From positions 1 to 36,302 of the forward strand of contig JAZRQR010000094.1 of NCBI GenBank assembly GCA_045650025.1: DNA of 36,302 bases. The letters run 5' to 3'. The notes below the pieces were generated by a model. That model searched no databases, had not been told where the DNA came from, and saw only the letters and a program-made list of their open reading frames with translations. The stretch's first letter is position 1. Each line of letters starts with the position of its first letter. The DNA is from SVQP01 sp045650025. GTDB taxonomy: Bacteria > Bacillota > Clostridia > Oscillospirales > CAG-272. A program made the position numbers and the translations under genes. Below, piece by piece: positions 1 to 8,874 of the stretch.

Positions 1-137
1 AAGGAGCCGCAAAGAAGAACATATTTGCTTCGCAAAATAAAACGGCGAATAAGATATTTCGCGCCTGCTGGCGCGACGAGGGCTACGCGCCCTCGACTGC
101 GGTCGCCTTTTGCAAAAAGCGACGCAAAAACTTTCAT
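1..137 (-). repeat. Hairpin-rich interspersed repeat, partial at left edge
   Basis: This stretch is packed with short palindromes: a TCGCGCC/GGCGCGA stem near 58-75, a GAGGGC/GCCCTC stem near 79-97 and TTGC/GCAA pairs elsewhere. On the minus strand a reading frame opens at 137 (MKVFASLF...) and stays open to the window edge. A second minus frame near the edge reads SYSPFYFAKQICSSLRLL. I recall that string from many spurious ORF calls in clostridial genomes, so I call this a dispersed repeat rather than a gene. The repeat assignment rests on memory and needs a copy-number check; the palindromes are seen directly. Confidence 0.45.
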
Positions 138-171
138 CAGGTGTTGTCCAAAATTGTCTACATAATAATAA

Positions 172-195
172 GGGCTGTCGCTTTCGCGACAGCCC
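172..195 (-). terminator. Terminator hairpin ending the glycan-transport operon
   Basis: Perfect 10-bp stem (GGGCTGTCGC / GCGACAGCCC) with a 4-nt loop that reads GAAA on the minus strand. It lies 26 bases past the stop of the last permease gene. The run after it on the minus strand (TTATTATTA) is only moderately U-rich, while on the plus strand it is followed by ATTTTTGG, so it may act in both directions. Confidence 0.7.
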
Positions 196-220
196 CATTT
201 TTGGTTTGTTTTGTCTTTCC

Positions 221-1315
221 TTATTCTGCGGTCAGACCCGAACGCTCAATACCTTCTACCAGGTATCTCTGTCCGAACAGGTACAGAACTACCAGCGGTG
301 CAATGATGCAAAGGCCGCAAGTGTTTCTGATCGCTGCGTAATACAGGCTCTGGCCTGCATAGTCGGTCTTCAGCGACTTGGGAATGTTGATGATGTCAGG
401 CATCAGAGTCGTCTTGGTGGTCGTGAAGAACAGCTCCGTGTAGAAGTTGTCGGTCCACTGCCAGCAGAACGAGAACAGGAATACCGTGATCAGCATAGGA
501 ACGGACATGGGCAGAACGATCTGAATGAAGGTTCTGAAGTTGCTCGCACCGTCAATGTATGCGGATTCTTCAAGAGAGTCCGGAATACCACGGAAGAACT
601 GTCTGAGCATGAAGATGTACAGACCGTTCTTGAACGCCAAGCCGGTTGCCGACAGAATCAGCAAAGGCCAGTAGGTGTTACACAGGTTGATACCGTTGGG
701 CCAAGGCAGGATCTTGATCATGCCAAGGATGTTGTCAACTGCCTCAATACCTACCGATGCACCGCCACTGAAGAAGGACAGAATTCCGAACAGGTCGAAA
801 TAACGGAACTTCATGAACAGGGACAGCTCCAGCGTGGGGTGAGGTACGATCATGGTCAGCATTACCAGCAGGAATACCAGACCGTTGAACTTGAACTTGT
901 ACTTAGCAAAACCGTAACCGATGGTTGCACAGACGAAGGTCTGCAGCAGCGCGCAGCTACCGGAGAGCAGCAGCGTGTTACCAAATGCTTCCCAATAGTT
1001 CAGCTCGGTCAGGACACCCTTGTAAATGTCCAGCGACCAGTTCTTGGGGATCAGACGTACGGTAACGTCAACGAAATCTTCGGGAGCCATGAAGGAGCCT
1101 GCTACCTTGGTAAAGAAAGGATACAGAACGATGTAGGAAATACCTACAAGCAGTACCAATCTGAATACAAACCAGACTACCTTAGTGAGGAAGAAGAAAC
1201 TGATGTACTTTTCCTTGAAACGAGTCTTGGCATCGGTTCTTTCGAAGTCAACCTTGATTCGATTCTTGCTCTCTTTAAGCACCTTGGGCTTATCTTGCAT
1301 GTTTTGTGCATTCAT
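221..1315 (-). CDS. Carbohydrate ABC transporter permease, MalG type (second pair)
   Basis: 364-aa inner-membrane permease of the binding-protein-dependent sugar transporter family. After a charged cytoplasmic N-terminus of about 50 residues it has six predicted membrane spans. The EAA loop that docks on the ATPase is at about 245-265 (ESAYIDGASNFRTF..P). It is longer than a usual MalG homologue (about 280 aa), partly from the N-terminal extension and partly from an extra loop at about 180-210 (Gly-rich, then ILPWPNGIN). The start at 1315 has a strong AGGAGGTGAGG site just upstream. It is last in the seven-gene operon, 15 bases after its partner permease. The family is clear; the substrate is not known and no ATPase gene is nearby. 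Confidence 0.9.
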   Translation of the reverse strand: MNAQNMQDKPKVLKESKNRIKVDFERTDAKTRFKEKYISFFFLTKVVWFVFRLVLLVGISYIVLYPFFTKVAGSFMAPEDFVDVTVRLIPKNWSLDIYKGVLTELNYWEAFGNTLLLSGSCALLQTFVCATIGYGFAKYKFKFNGLVFLLVMLTMIVPHPTLELSLFMKFRYFDLFGILSFFSGGASVGIEAVDNILGMIKILPWPNGINLCNTYWPLLILSATGLAFKNGLYIFMLRQFFRGIPDSLEESAYIDGASNFRTFIQIVLPMSVPMLITVFLFSFCWQWTDNFYTELFFTTTKTTLMPDIINIPKSLKTDYAGQSLYYAAIRNTCGLCIIAPLVVLYLFGQRYLVEGIERSGLTAE

Positions 1316-1330
1316 TCTTTCCTCACCTCC

Positions 1331-2314
1331 TTAATCTCTTCTTTGATAGAATACGTACGACGAGAAGATCAGAGCAACCAAAGCAAGGATTGCAATGACG
1401 ATCAGGAAGTACATCCAGGACATTGCGGACGCAATAACGTCACCGTCAGCCTGCGTGCTCTTGACCGACTTGATGAACGACATTACCGAGTTAGACTGCG
1501 TGGTGAACGCGTCTACAATGGTGTAAATACCGTTTACCAGGATCATAGGGCTGATCATGGGGAAGGTGATCTTCCAGAAGGTTTCCCAAGCGGTTGCACC
1601 GTCGATACGGCACGCCTCGTAGATCGCGGGAGAGATGGACTGCAGTGCGGACAGGAAGATCAGCATCTGTACGCCGGCGCGGTTAACGATATCGTAAATA
1701 TCGTTGATCCACTTTACTGCGGTTTCCATCAGACCTGTACCGACCTTCATGTTGGCAAACAGTCGCTCGATATCCATGACCGAAACGATGCTGCCGGCGG
1801 CGCTGGATCCGGAACCGTCGTCAATACCCTCTGCACTATCCATGTAAGAGCCGAGAATGTTCTGTGCCTCAACCGTCTGCATCAGACCGGTTGCAAGAAT
1901 AACGGGAATGAAGAAGATGGCACGGAATGCAGCTCTACCAACCATCTTCTGGTTGAGCAGAACAGCCATGAACAGCGAGAAAATGATAATTGCGGGAATG
2001 TCGAATGCAAGCTCTTTCATACCCGAGATCAGTACCTGTACGAAGTCGGGGTCTGTGAAGAGTGCATACTGGTAGTTTTCAAACCCTACAGGGGTCAGCG
2101 AGTAACCGCCGCCCTGCAGGATGTTGATCTTGAAAAAGCTGAGCTTTACAGAATCGAAAATAACGGGGAGATAGATCAGAACAAATCCAATCAGGAAAGG
2201 TAATACGAAATACCAACCAATGCGCGACTTACGCTTATCCAAGGAGGCAATTTTTCTCTTCTTGGGCGCGGACTTCTTGGACATGGTATTCTGAAGCTTT
2301 GCGTCATTTGTCAT
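1331..2314 (-). CDS. Sugar ABC transporter permease, MalF type (second pair)
   Basis: 327-aa multi-span permease with a Lys/Arg-rich cytoplasmic N-terminus, a first membrane span at about 33-55 and an EAA loop at about 230-250 (EACRIDGATAWETFW..P). Between membrane spans it carries an unusual hydrophilic insertion at about 150-195, with a Gly/Ser stretch (DDGSGSSAAGS), probably facing outside. That may help contact the large extracellular proteins of the operon (inference). The start at 2314 follows a GGAGGTG site. It forms a permease pair with the downstream gene. The second pair lies next to the DUF5696 gene, whereas the first pair lies next to the solute-binding gene. Confidence 0.9.
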   Translation of the reverse strand: MTNDAKLQNTMSKKSAPKKRKIASLDKRKSRIGWYFVLPFLIGFVLIYLPVIFDSVKLSFFKINILQGGGYSLTPVGFENYQYALFTDPDFVQVLISGMKELAFDIPAIIIFSLFMAVLLNQKMVGRAAFRAIFFIPVILATGLMQTVEAQNILGSYMDSAEGIDDGSGSSAAGSIVSVMDIERLFANMKVGTGLMETAVKWINDIYDIVNRAGVQMLIFLSALQSISPAIYEACRIDGATAWETFWKITFPMISPMILVNGIYTIVDAFTTQSNSVMSFIKSVKSTQADGDVIASAMSWMYFLIVIAILALVALIFSSYVFYQRRD

Positions 2315-2332
2315 ATTCTACACCTCCCTTTC

Positions 2333-5300
2333 TTAATGCATGACTACAACGTAGCCGTATGCGGGAAGAGTGTAAACGAGACCCTCGTATTCCACGCTGA
2401 CGGAGAAGTTGTTGTAGTTGAGAATGATGGACTTGTAAGCAGCAGAGTCAACACCGTTCTTGCCACCGTAGGTAACGATCACGATAGAGCCTTCTTCAAC
2501 TGCATACTTGTCAAAGGTTTCCTCGCTGCTCTGATCGTCGGAGGACGAGCCGGAGCCAACGGGAGTGATACGCTTCAGGATCTCAGCCTCGGTGATGTAA
2601 CCTGCGCTTACTACGATATCCTTTACAGCCTCGAACAGAGCGTTTGCATTTGCAGCGTTGCTGTTGAAGGAATCGTGAGTGAAGTCAAGCTCAACCATAG
2701 CGGTGGTGGGCTGATAATCGCTGATAGCTGCGAGATAAGTCTCTGCATAGTACTTAACCAGATTGTTCAGATCGGTGTTGTACAGCTTGCCGTAATCGTA
2801 AACGAAGTGGATCAGCTTGTCAACCTCTGCCTTCTGGTCAACGGTGGTCTCGATCACGTTTTCGGGATCGGTCTCATCCTTAATGGTGACAACATGGAGT
2901 GCGCAAGCGGCGATCAGCTCACTGTTTGCCTTGTCCACGGAAGTCTTGTAGGTGGTACCTGCCTTGTCGTAGGTAGCCTGTGCAGCTGCGATCTTTTCCT
3001 CGTCGCCTGCTGCCTCTGCGATTGCATTGTCGTATACTTCCTTAGCGGCTGCGTAGATGGCATTTGCCTTCTCGATCGCCTCGTTGTACTTGCCGACGTT
3101 TGCATCGAAGTTGTCCTTTACGTACTGTGCAACCAGCGCGTTGATCGCTGCTACGTCTTCCTCAACCGTGTAGGTAGCGGTGTCCTTCTTGTATCTATCC
3201 TGGAGGATAGTCAGGTTGGTACCGTTGAGGTAGAGATCGGTCAGATCTCTGTATTCCTCTGCCTCGGTGATCAGCTCGTTCAGCATGCCGTCGGTGCTAC
3301 CAATCAGTTCAACTGCAGCCTTAGCGTTTGCCAGGTGCTGTTCAACCTCGAGGAGCGCCTTCTGTGCCTTTGCATAGTAGTTGTAAATGTTTACGATGTC
3401 GTTCAGACGTCTGTTTCTGGTGGTGTTATAACGGGACTTAGCAGTTCTGTAGGTCAGGTACTCCTGATACAGAGCGTATTCCTCGGACTCCTCGTCCGCA
3501 TTTGCATACTCTGCGTAAGACTCGTATTCAGCCTCGGTTCTGATAGCCAGGACTGCATCGTAAGCAGCCTTGTACTCAGCCAGAGCTTCTACGTCAACCA
3601 GGAAGGGTGCGTACATATCGTTTGCCTGCTTGTAAGCAACTGCTGCATCATCCAGAGATGCCATAGCTGCCAGAGCAGCGTCTCTTGCTGCCTTTCTTGC
3701 GATGCTGACTGCCTGCTTATCCTTGAGTGCAAGGACTTCGTTAGCATTTTCCTCATCGTAGATGAAGCTGTTGAGAACGTCCTGAATGTCCGCATACAGC
3801 TCATCGCTGTCGGGAACACGGGTACCGGTCCAGAACTCGTGATCAATGATCAGCTTATCCTGAACGTCACCCAGTACGTTGTTCAGCTCGGAGTAAAGCT
3901 CGATAACGTCTTCCTTCCAAATGTCGTAACGTACGGAGTAGTAGTGAGAGAGAATCTCGTAGTCCTTGAGGTTCTGGGTGTTCTGGTAAGACAGAATGTA
4001 ATAGGGAGATGCGCCGTTCTCAATTGCCTTGAGCATTGCGTACTGGATATTACCTTCCATGTTCAGAGCAGAACCGGTGAAGTTTACGTAACCGTGCAGA
4101 ACAACGCCTACGAAAGGTACTGCGTGTGCTGCGTCGTTGTTACGGCTGGAGTCAAGAGCAACGTCCAGCAGGTGGTCGAGGTACTTCCAGGTGAATGCGT
4201 TGCCGCCCTCACTCATGAGCTCGATCTCCTGACCCTGATTGTTCTTCAGGCCGGACAGATACTCAAGAGCGGTTGCTACGAATTCCTTGGAGTCCTCGCG
4301 GTTGTAAGGATCATCCTCATCAAAGTCGGAGTTGAGGGTGTTACCCAAAGTACTTACGGAAATACCGTTGATGTTATCGTACTTGAGGTAGTTGGCGGTC
4401 AGCTTTTCATAGAACTTGCTGAATCTCGAGGGGGAGATTGCCAACTGGAAGTGGCTTTCGTGCTTCTGCTTGGTTGCAGAGTATTCACGGTAGCTTGCGA
4501 AACGGTCGTCGATGGTCTTAACTGCGTCGTTACGTCTGTTAACGCCGTCGAAGGTTTCGCTGTAGTTGATGTAAGAGAAGTCGAAATCCGGGAAGATACC
4601 CAGGTTGCTGCCGTCGCCCTTAGCGTTGACCTCGGCTGCATAGTCAACCAGAGCCTGGAAGCCATCCTTGCCGCCTACAGCCTTTTCCCACTTGAGCTTG
4701 GAGGGTACGGTGGAGTACATACCGCCGTTTGCATAACCGGTCAGCTTGAAGTTGATGTTGGTAATGCCTGCAGCAGCCAGCTCATCGTACATGGTCTTGA
4801 CGTCCTCAAAGGTGGTCAGAGGAGTCATAACGTCCACGGGAATGGACAGGATTCTCTGGGTGGTCTCCAGAGCACCGAAGGTTTCGATGTACAGAGGAAT
4901 GTCGTTGCCAACCTCCTCCTTGGTCAGTCTGGTCAGGTAGCCGTTCGCATCCAGATAATCTCTGTATGCCAGTGCCATGCCGAACCAGCCGGTTTCGTAG
5001 TACTCGGTAACACCCTTCTCCTCTGCCAGCTCGCTGTCAGACAGCATAATGTAGCGGATCTTGTAGTTACCAACGTACTTTCTTTCACTTACAACCGTCC
5101 AGGTAGCGTCCGAACCGACGGAAATGGAGTCCTGAAGGTTATAGGAGTCGCTGGGTCTGGGGTTGAATACCATCTTAACGGTATTGTAATCACTCAGAGA
5201 ACCTGCGTGATAGGTCATGATATCGGTCAGCGCGTCGCCTTCCTGCATGATTGCAACGTAACCGCGGCTCTGCTCACGCTTGGTTTCCACCATAGCACTG

Positions 5301-6673
5301 TTACCAATGGTAGGACCAAACTGCTGCACCAGTGCAGGAACGGATTCCTGACCTGCAACAACGGTTTCGTAATACTTGTTGACCTGGTCTACGATAGAGC
5401 CGGACAGCGTGGTGACTTCCTTGATCTCCTCGCCGCTATCGGGATCTACGGTAGTAAGGGTGTAATCGTAGTAAACAGTGTTCTCAACTACGCCGAATAC
5501 GGGGTAGCGGATCGCCTGCTGGTAGGTACCGGTGATGGAGTGGTAAGCAAAGTCGGTACCATAGACCTTACCTCTTACGGTTCTGGTCTTGGTGTCCTCG
5601 ATGTCGTCGAACTCATACAGAGAACCTGCGCCATCGGGATAGAAGGTGTAGCCGTCGTACGCGCTGTTACCTGCACCCATGTAGGGCAGAACCTGCAGCG
5701 ACTCCAGCTGATACAGCTGCTCGTTGAAACGCAGACCGTTTGCGGGAAGTCTGACGTTCAGACCGCTCTCATCGAGCGTGTACTCCAGCGCGAGCTTGAA
5801 CAGAGGAGGATTCTTATCCTGTGCCTCGTATTCGGTCTCAGCGTGGTCAGCATCCAGCTCTTCGTAGGTGTACTCAGGACAGTAGGTCTTGATGTAACCC
5901 TCGATCTTGTTCTTCTCAGTCTCGGAAGCGTTCTGGTCGAATACGTAAACGTCCATCTTTTCTACGATGGGGAACGCATCGATCAGCTCGGCACGACCTC
6001 TCTCAGACAGACCCTCCAAAGAGAGCTTGAGGTAGTAAGCGGTCAGCTTACCGTAGTCGAAGTCGGAAATACCGTTTTCCTTTGCGCGGCCTGCGATGAC
6101 CTCTTCAAAGCGCTCTACGCTGATCATACCGGGAACCAGCTTTCTAGCCTGTTCTCTACCCAGCGTGTACTGCACGCGGATACCGTTCTTGATCTGCTTA
6201 ACCGTGATCTGATCCTTCAGTGCAGCCATTTCGTAGCTGACGAAGGTGGGAGACTGGTTGTTATCGGTGTACTGAATGACGATCTGCGAAAGCAGCTCGT
6301 TCTTGGTATTGGTAGAACCAAGCGTGGAAGTACCAATATCATAGGGGTTGGTGAACAGGATCTCGCCGGTGACGGTGTTCTTGTAAGCAACCTCGCCGGA
6401 GAATTCGTCCACGTACAGCTCGTAATTACCCTTGGTCAGCCAAGGACCGGGCTTGCCATTTCTGTCAAGCATGGTTGCCAGCTTTTCCTCAGGCGTCGTA
6501 TACACCTGCGTGGTGTAGTCAATGGTCTCTTCAACCTCTTCTTCTTTCTTGTCGGTGGTGGAGTCGGTGTTCTCCTCAGCAGCGGATGCGCCGAAGATGC
6601 TCAGAACACTCAGGGAGCCCAGCATCAGCAATACAGCTAAGAGCAAAGAGATAAATTTGATTTGATTTTTCAT
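2333..6673 (-). CDS. Secreted DUF5696-family protein with large helical insertion
   Basis: 1446-aa exported protein. Residues 1-32 form a signal peptide (Lys start, Leu-rich core, GASAAEE cleavage region) with no lipobox. An acidic linker follows, then N-terminal beta-rich domains to about 585. A segment at about 590-945 reads like a TIM barrel, with alternating strands and helices and possible acidic sites in FPDFDFSY, NSDFDEDD and MSEGGNA. Residues about 955-1375 are almost wholly helical, rich in Ala/Lys/Glu/Tyr, and read like coiled coil. The chain then returns to a short beta domain ending in LPAYGYVVVMH. I recognise the overall pattern as DUF5696, a family found with sugar ABC transporters. 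A glycosidase-like role is inference from the barrel-like layout; no reaction is proven. The helical block appears inserted before the C-terminal beta domain and makes this protein much longer than I expect for the family. An AGGAGGG site precedes the start. Confidence 0.75.
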   Translation of the reverse strand: MKNQIKFISLLLAVLLMLGSLSVLSIFGASAAEENTDSTTDKKEEEVEETIDYTTQVYTTPEEKLATMLDRNGKPGPWLTKGNYELYVDEFSGEVAYKNTVTGEILFTNPYDIGTSTLGSTNTKNELLSQIVIQYTDNNQSPTFVSYEMAALKDQITVKQIKNGIRVQYTLGREQARKLVPGMISVERFEEVIAGRAKENGISDFDYGKLTAYYLKLSLEGLSERGRAELIDAFPIVEKMDVYVFDQNASETEKNKIEGYIKTYCPEYTYEELDADHAETEYEAQDKNPPLFKLALEYTLDESGLNVRLPANGLRFNEQLYQLESLQVLPYMGAGNSAYDGYTFYPDGAGSLYEFDDIEDTKTRTVRGKVYGTDFAYHSITGTYQQAIRYPVFGVVENTVYYDYTLTTVDPDSGEEIKEVTTLSGSIVDQVNKYYETVVAGQESVPALVQQFGPTIGNSAMVETKREQSRGYVAIMQEGDALTDIMTYHAGSLSDYNTVKMVFNPRPSDSYNLQDSISVGSDATWTVVSERKYVGNYKIRYIMLSDSELAEEKGVTEYYETGWFGMALAYRDYLDANGYLTRLTKEEVGNDIPLYIETFGALETTQRILSIPVDVMTPLTTFEDVKTMYDELAAAGITNINFKLTGYANGGMYSTVPSKLKWEKAVGGKDGFQALVDYAAEVNAKGDGSNLGIFPDFDFSYINYSETFDGVNRRNDAVKTIDDRFASYREYSATKQKHESHFQLAISPSRFSKFYEKLTANYLKYDNINGISVSTLGNTLNSDFDEDDPYNREDSKEFVATALEYLSGLKNNQGQEIELMSEGGNAFTWKYLDHLLDVALDSSRNNDAAHAVPFVGVVLHGYVNFTGSALNMEGNIQYAMLKAIENGASPYYILSYQNTQNLKDYEILSHYYSVRYDIWKEDVIELYSELNNVLGDVQDKLIIDHEFWTGTRVPDSDELYADIQDVLNSFIYDEENANEVLALKDKQAVSIARKAARDAALAAMASLDDAAVAYKQANDMYAPFLVDVEALAEYKAAYDAVLAIRTEAEYESYAEYANADEESEEYALYQEYLTYRTAKSRYNTTRNRRLNDIVNIYNYYAKAQKALLEVEQHLANAKAAVELIGSTDGMLNELITEAEEYRDLTDLYLNGTNLTILQDRYKKDTATYTVEEDVAAINALVAQYVKDNFDANVGKYNEAIEKANAIYAAAKEVYDNAIAEAAGDEEKIAAAQATYDKAGTTYKTSVDKANSELIAACALHVVTIKDETDPENVIETTVDQKAEVDKLIHFVYDYGKLYNTDLNNLVKYYAETYLAAISDYQPTTAMVELDFTHDSFNSNAANANALFEAVKDIVVSAGYITEAEILKRITPVGSGSSSDDQSSEETFDKYAVEEGSIVIVTYGGKNGVDSAAYKSIILNYNNFSVSVEYEGLVYTLPAYGYVVVMH

Positions 6674-6703
6674 ATAAATTACCTTTCCCTCCTATCTGTA
6701 GCG

Positions 6704-8857
6704 TTACATGCGGTACTGAAGCTCGGTGACGATGTTCGTACCCAGGGATACCAGCTTACCAACGAGCGTGGTGAACAGGATCGCGATAAACATGATAAAT
6801 ACCATGCCAAGCACCGTTCCCAGGATCGTGACAAGATTCTTTACGATGGAGTAGTCGTGAGTGACCTGCGTGCCGAAGAAGATCAGCATACCCATCCACA
6901 GGAATGCGATGGTGGTCACGAGGGTGATCAACTCAACCTCGGTTGCGATTGCGAAGTTGGAGTAAATGGTTGCGGGGATGACCAGCAACGGAATGGGCAT
7001 CATACTGTAAGAGCATGCAATATAGATGTCCTTGAAGCTGCCTTCACCCTCAAACAGAGTGGTCAAGCACCAGTTTGCGGTAACGAACAGCATCAGCGGT
7101 ACGAGTACCGAGATTGCCTGTGCCCATACGGTGGAATACTTATCGTACGGATTCATCAGGTAGCCCTGACCGATCGACTGATAGAAGAAGGTGACGATAA
7201 CGATCAGGTTGATGGTCACTGCACCACGCAGCGAGCCGCGACGCTCGTGCTTGAGGTCCCAGAAGCCATCGAAGGGATGCAGCATTACGTAGAACGCATA
7301 CAGCAGCTCTTCCCAGTAGGTTCTTCTTGCATCTGCCTTCTTGATTCTCTTGTTGACCTTGGTAATGTACTTGGAAACGTACAGAAGCACGATCACAAGC
7401 GCCAGAATACCGATCAGCAAGTAGAGGAAGTAGTCGGACATGAACTCCTTACGGATATCCTTGTAGGAGTTGGACCAGTTTGCAGTGTCGTAAGCAGCCT
7501 CGAAGTATTCAAGGGATTCCTCGAATTCACCGTTACGGTACATTGCCTGACCGATACCGATGTAAGCTGCGTCGAAGTTGGAGTTTCTCTTGAGCACGTC
7601 AGTCCAGAGGTTGATCGCCTCGTTGTAGTCCTGACGGTTCTCTGCTGCGATTGCGTCCAGCAGTACGTCGCCGTACTCGGTACGCTCGAATACCGTGATG
7701 GTATCCTTATCCTTGTCCAGGATCAGCATAGTGTCGCCCTGGTAGCAGATCGCCTCGATGCTGGAGATGTTACCCAGCATGTTACCTTCCTTATCACCAA
7801 ACGCGAACAGGAGGTTACCGTCAAAGTCGTAGGTGTAGATCTTACTACGCTTTTCGTCAATGATCGACCAGGTCTGCTCAGGACCGCTTGCAACGTCGAT
7901 CAGCGTGGATACACCGGTGGGAACGCCCTTGGAGGCGTCGGTAGATCTACCGCCGAAGATATCGATTTCACCGGAAGGCGGATAGAAGCCGTTACGACGC
8001 ATGATCTCGTCACCTGCCTGGTTGAGCAGCTTAACGGGTGCGTACTTACCGGTCTTATCCTTGGACTGGATGGTGCCCTGTACAGAGCCCTCATCGATGG
8101 TGGAAGTGGTTACGTAAATGAAGTCACCGTTGAGCGCGATGTTGTTGTACTCGGTTGCCACGTAGGTTTCGGAGTTTTCTCTCTGCTCATCGGTCTGGAA
8201 TCTTCTCCAGATGATCTCCCATGCGGAGATGGTAACAGCCTGTGCACCGATAAAGCCGGTGAACTCGCCGTCCTTGGTCATAACGATGATACCCTGATAG
8301 GTGGTCGAGGATACCACGTACAGCTTCTCGTACTTGTCTACTGCGATTGCAACCGGCTTATAAACCGAGTTGTCATCAAACAGAGGAGATTCGGGCTCTT
8401 CGATCACGCGGCTGAACGAACCGTCGCGGTTGAACACGACGATACGGTTTGCACCGGTGTCACATACCCAAATGGCTTTGTCGGATACGAAAACGCCCTG
8501 GGGTGCGCTCAGGCTGTCCATAACGCCCTGTCCGTTACGGAAGGTGGAGATGGTGAACTTGAGCTTGTAGTAACGGTCAAGCACTACGATACGGTTGTTT
8601 GCAGTATCTGCAATGTAAACGTTGCCCTTGTCGTCACAGATCATGTCGCCGGGGTTGTCGATCGGAACGTCCAGACCCATGTAGGTGGAATCCACAACCT
8701 TTTCAGCGGTGTAAGCATCAGGCGAATACAGTGCGTATCCGTCGATGGAGTAGGTGTAGGTCTGATATGCGGAGCTTGCGGTAGCCGGAAGAGCCAGGCA
8801 GGTAGCAATCATCATAACAGAGAATACAACACATAATATTAATGTAATCTTTTTCAC
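6704..8857 (-). CDS. Beta-propeller (NHL)/TPR/Yip1 membrane protein
   Basis: 717-aa membrane protein with a GTG start (8857) behind an AGGAGGTAAG site. It has a signal or anchor segment (1-28) and then NHL-type repeats from about 45 to 370, seen as GDMICDDKGNVYIADTANNRI, QGVFVSDKAIWVCDTGANRI and similar blades. A TPR pair sits at about 405-465 (DYNEAINLWTDVLKRN, YRNGEFEESLEYFEAAY), then a single membrane span at about 478-500, then a C-terminal Yip1-like region from about 515 with about five spans. The propeller and TPR should lie outside the cell and the Yip1 part in the membrane (inference). The family recurs beside DUF5696 genes and sugar permeases in clostridia as I recall. Its role in the transport system is unknown; a scaffold or sensor is a guess. 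Confidence 0.75.
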   Translation of the reverse strand: MKKITLILCVVFSVMMIATCLALPATASSAYQTYTYSIDGYALYSPDAYTAEKVVDSTYMGLDVPIDNPGDMICDDKGNVYIADTANNRIVVLDRYYKLKFTISTFRNGQGVMDSLSAPQGVFVSDKAIWVCDTGANRIVVFNRDGSFSRVIEEPESPLFDDNSVYKPVAIAVDKYEKLYVVSSTTYQGIIVMTKDGEFTGFIGAQAVTISAWEIIWRRFQTDEQRENSETYVATEYNNIALNGDFIYVTTSTIDEGSVQGTIQSKDKTGKYAPVKLLNQAGDEIMRRNGFYPPSGEIDIFGGRSTDASKGVPTGVSTLIDVASGPEQTWSIIDEKRSKIYTYDFDGNLLFAFGDKEGNMLGNISSIEAICYQGDTMLILDKDKDTITVFERTEYGDVLLDAIAAENRQDYNEAINLWTDVLKRNSNFDAAYIGIGQAMYRNGEFEESLEYFEAAYDTANWSNSYKDIRKEFMSDYFLYLLIGILALVIVLLYVSKYITKVNKRIKKADARRTYWEELLYAFYVMLHPFDGFWDLKHERRGSLRGAVTINLIVIVTFFYQSIGQGYLMNPYDKYSTVWAQAISVLVPLMLFVTANWCLTTLFEGEGSFKDIYIACSYSMMPIPLLVIPATIYSNFAIATEVELITLVTTIAFLWMGMLIFFGTQVTHDYSIVKNLVTILGTVLGMVFIMFIAILFTTLVGKLVSLGTNIVTELQYRM

Positions 8858-8874
8858 GATTCTTACCTCCTGTC

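Noticed and set aside
110..2203. Long plus-strand ORF of 697 codons opposite the permease genes
   Set aside because: It is the antisense shadow of two clear permease genes, with no ribosome site, domain or plausible composition. The same holds for the plus ORFs opposite the DUF5696, Yip1 and solute-binding genes.
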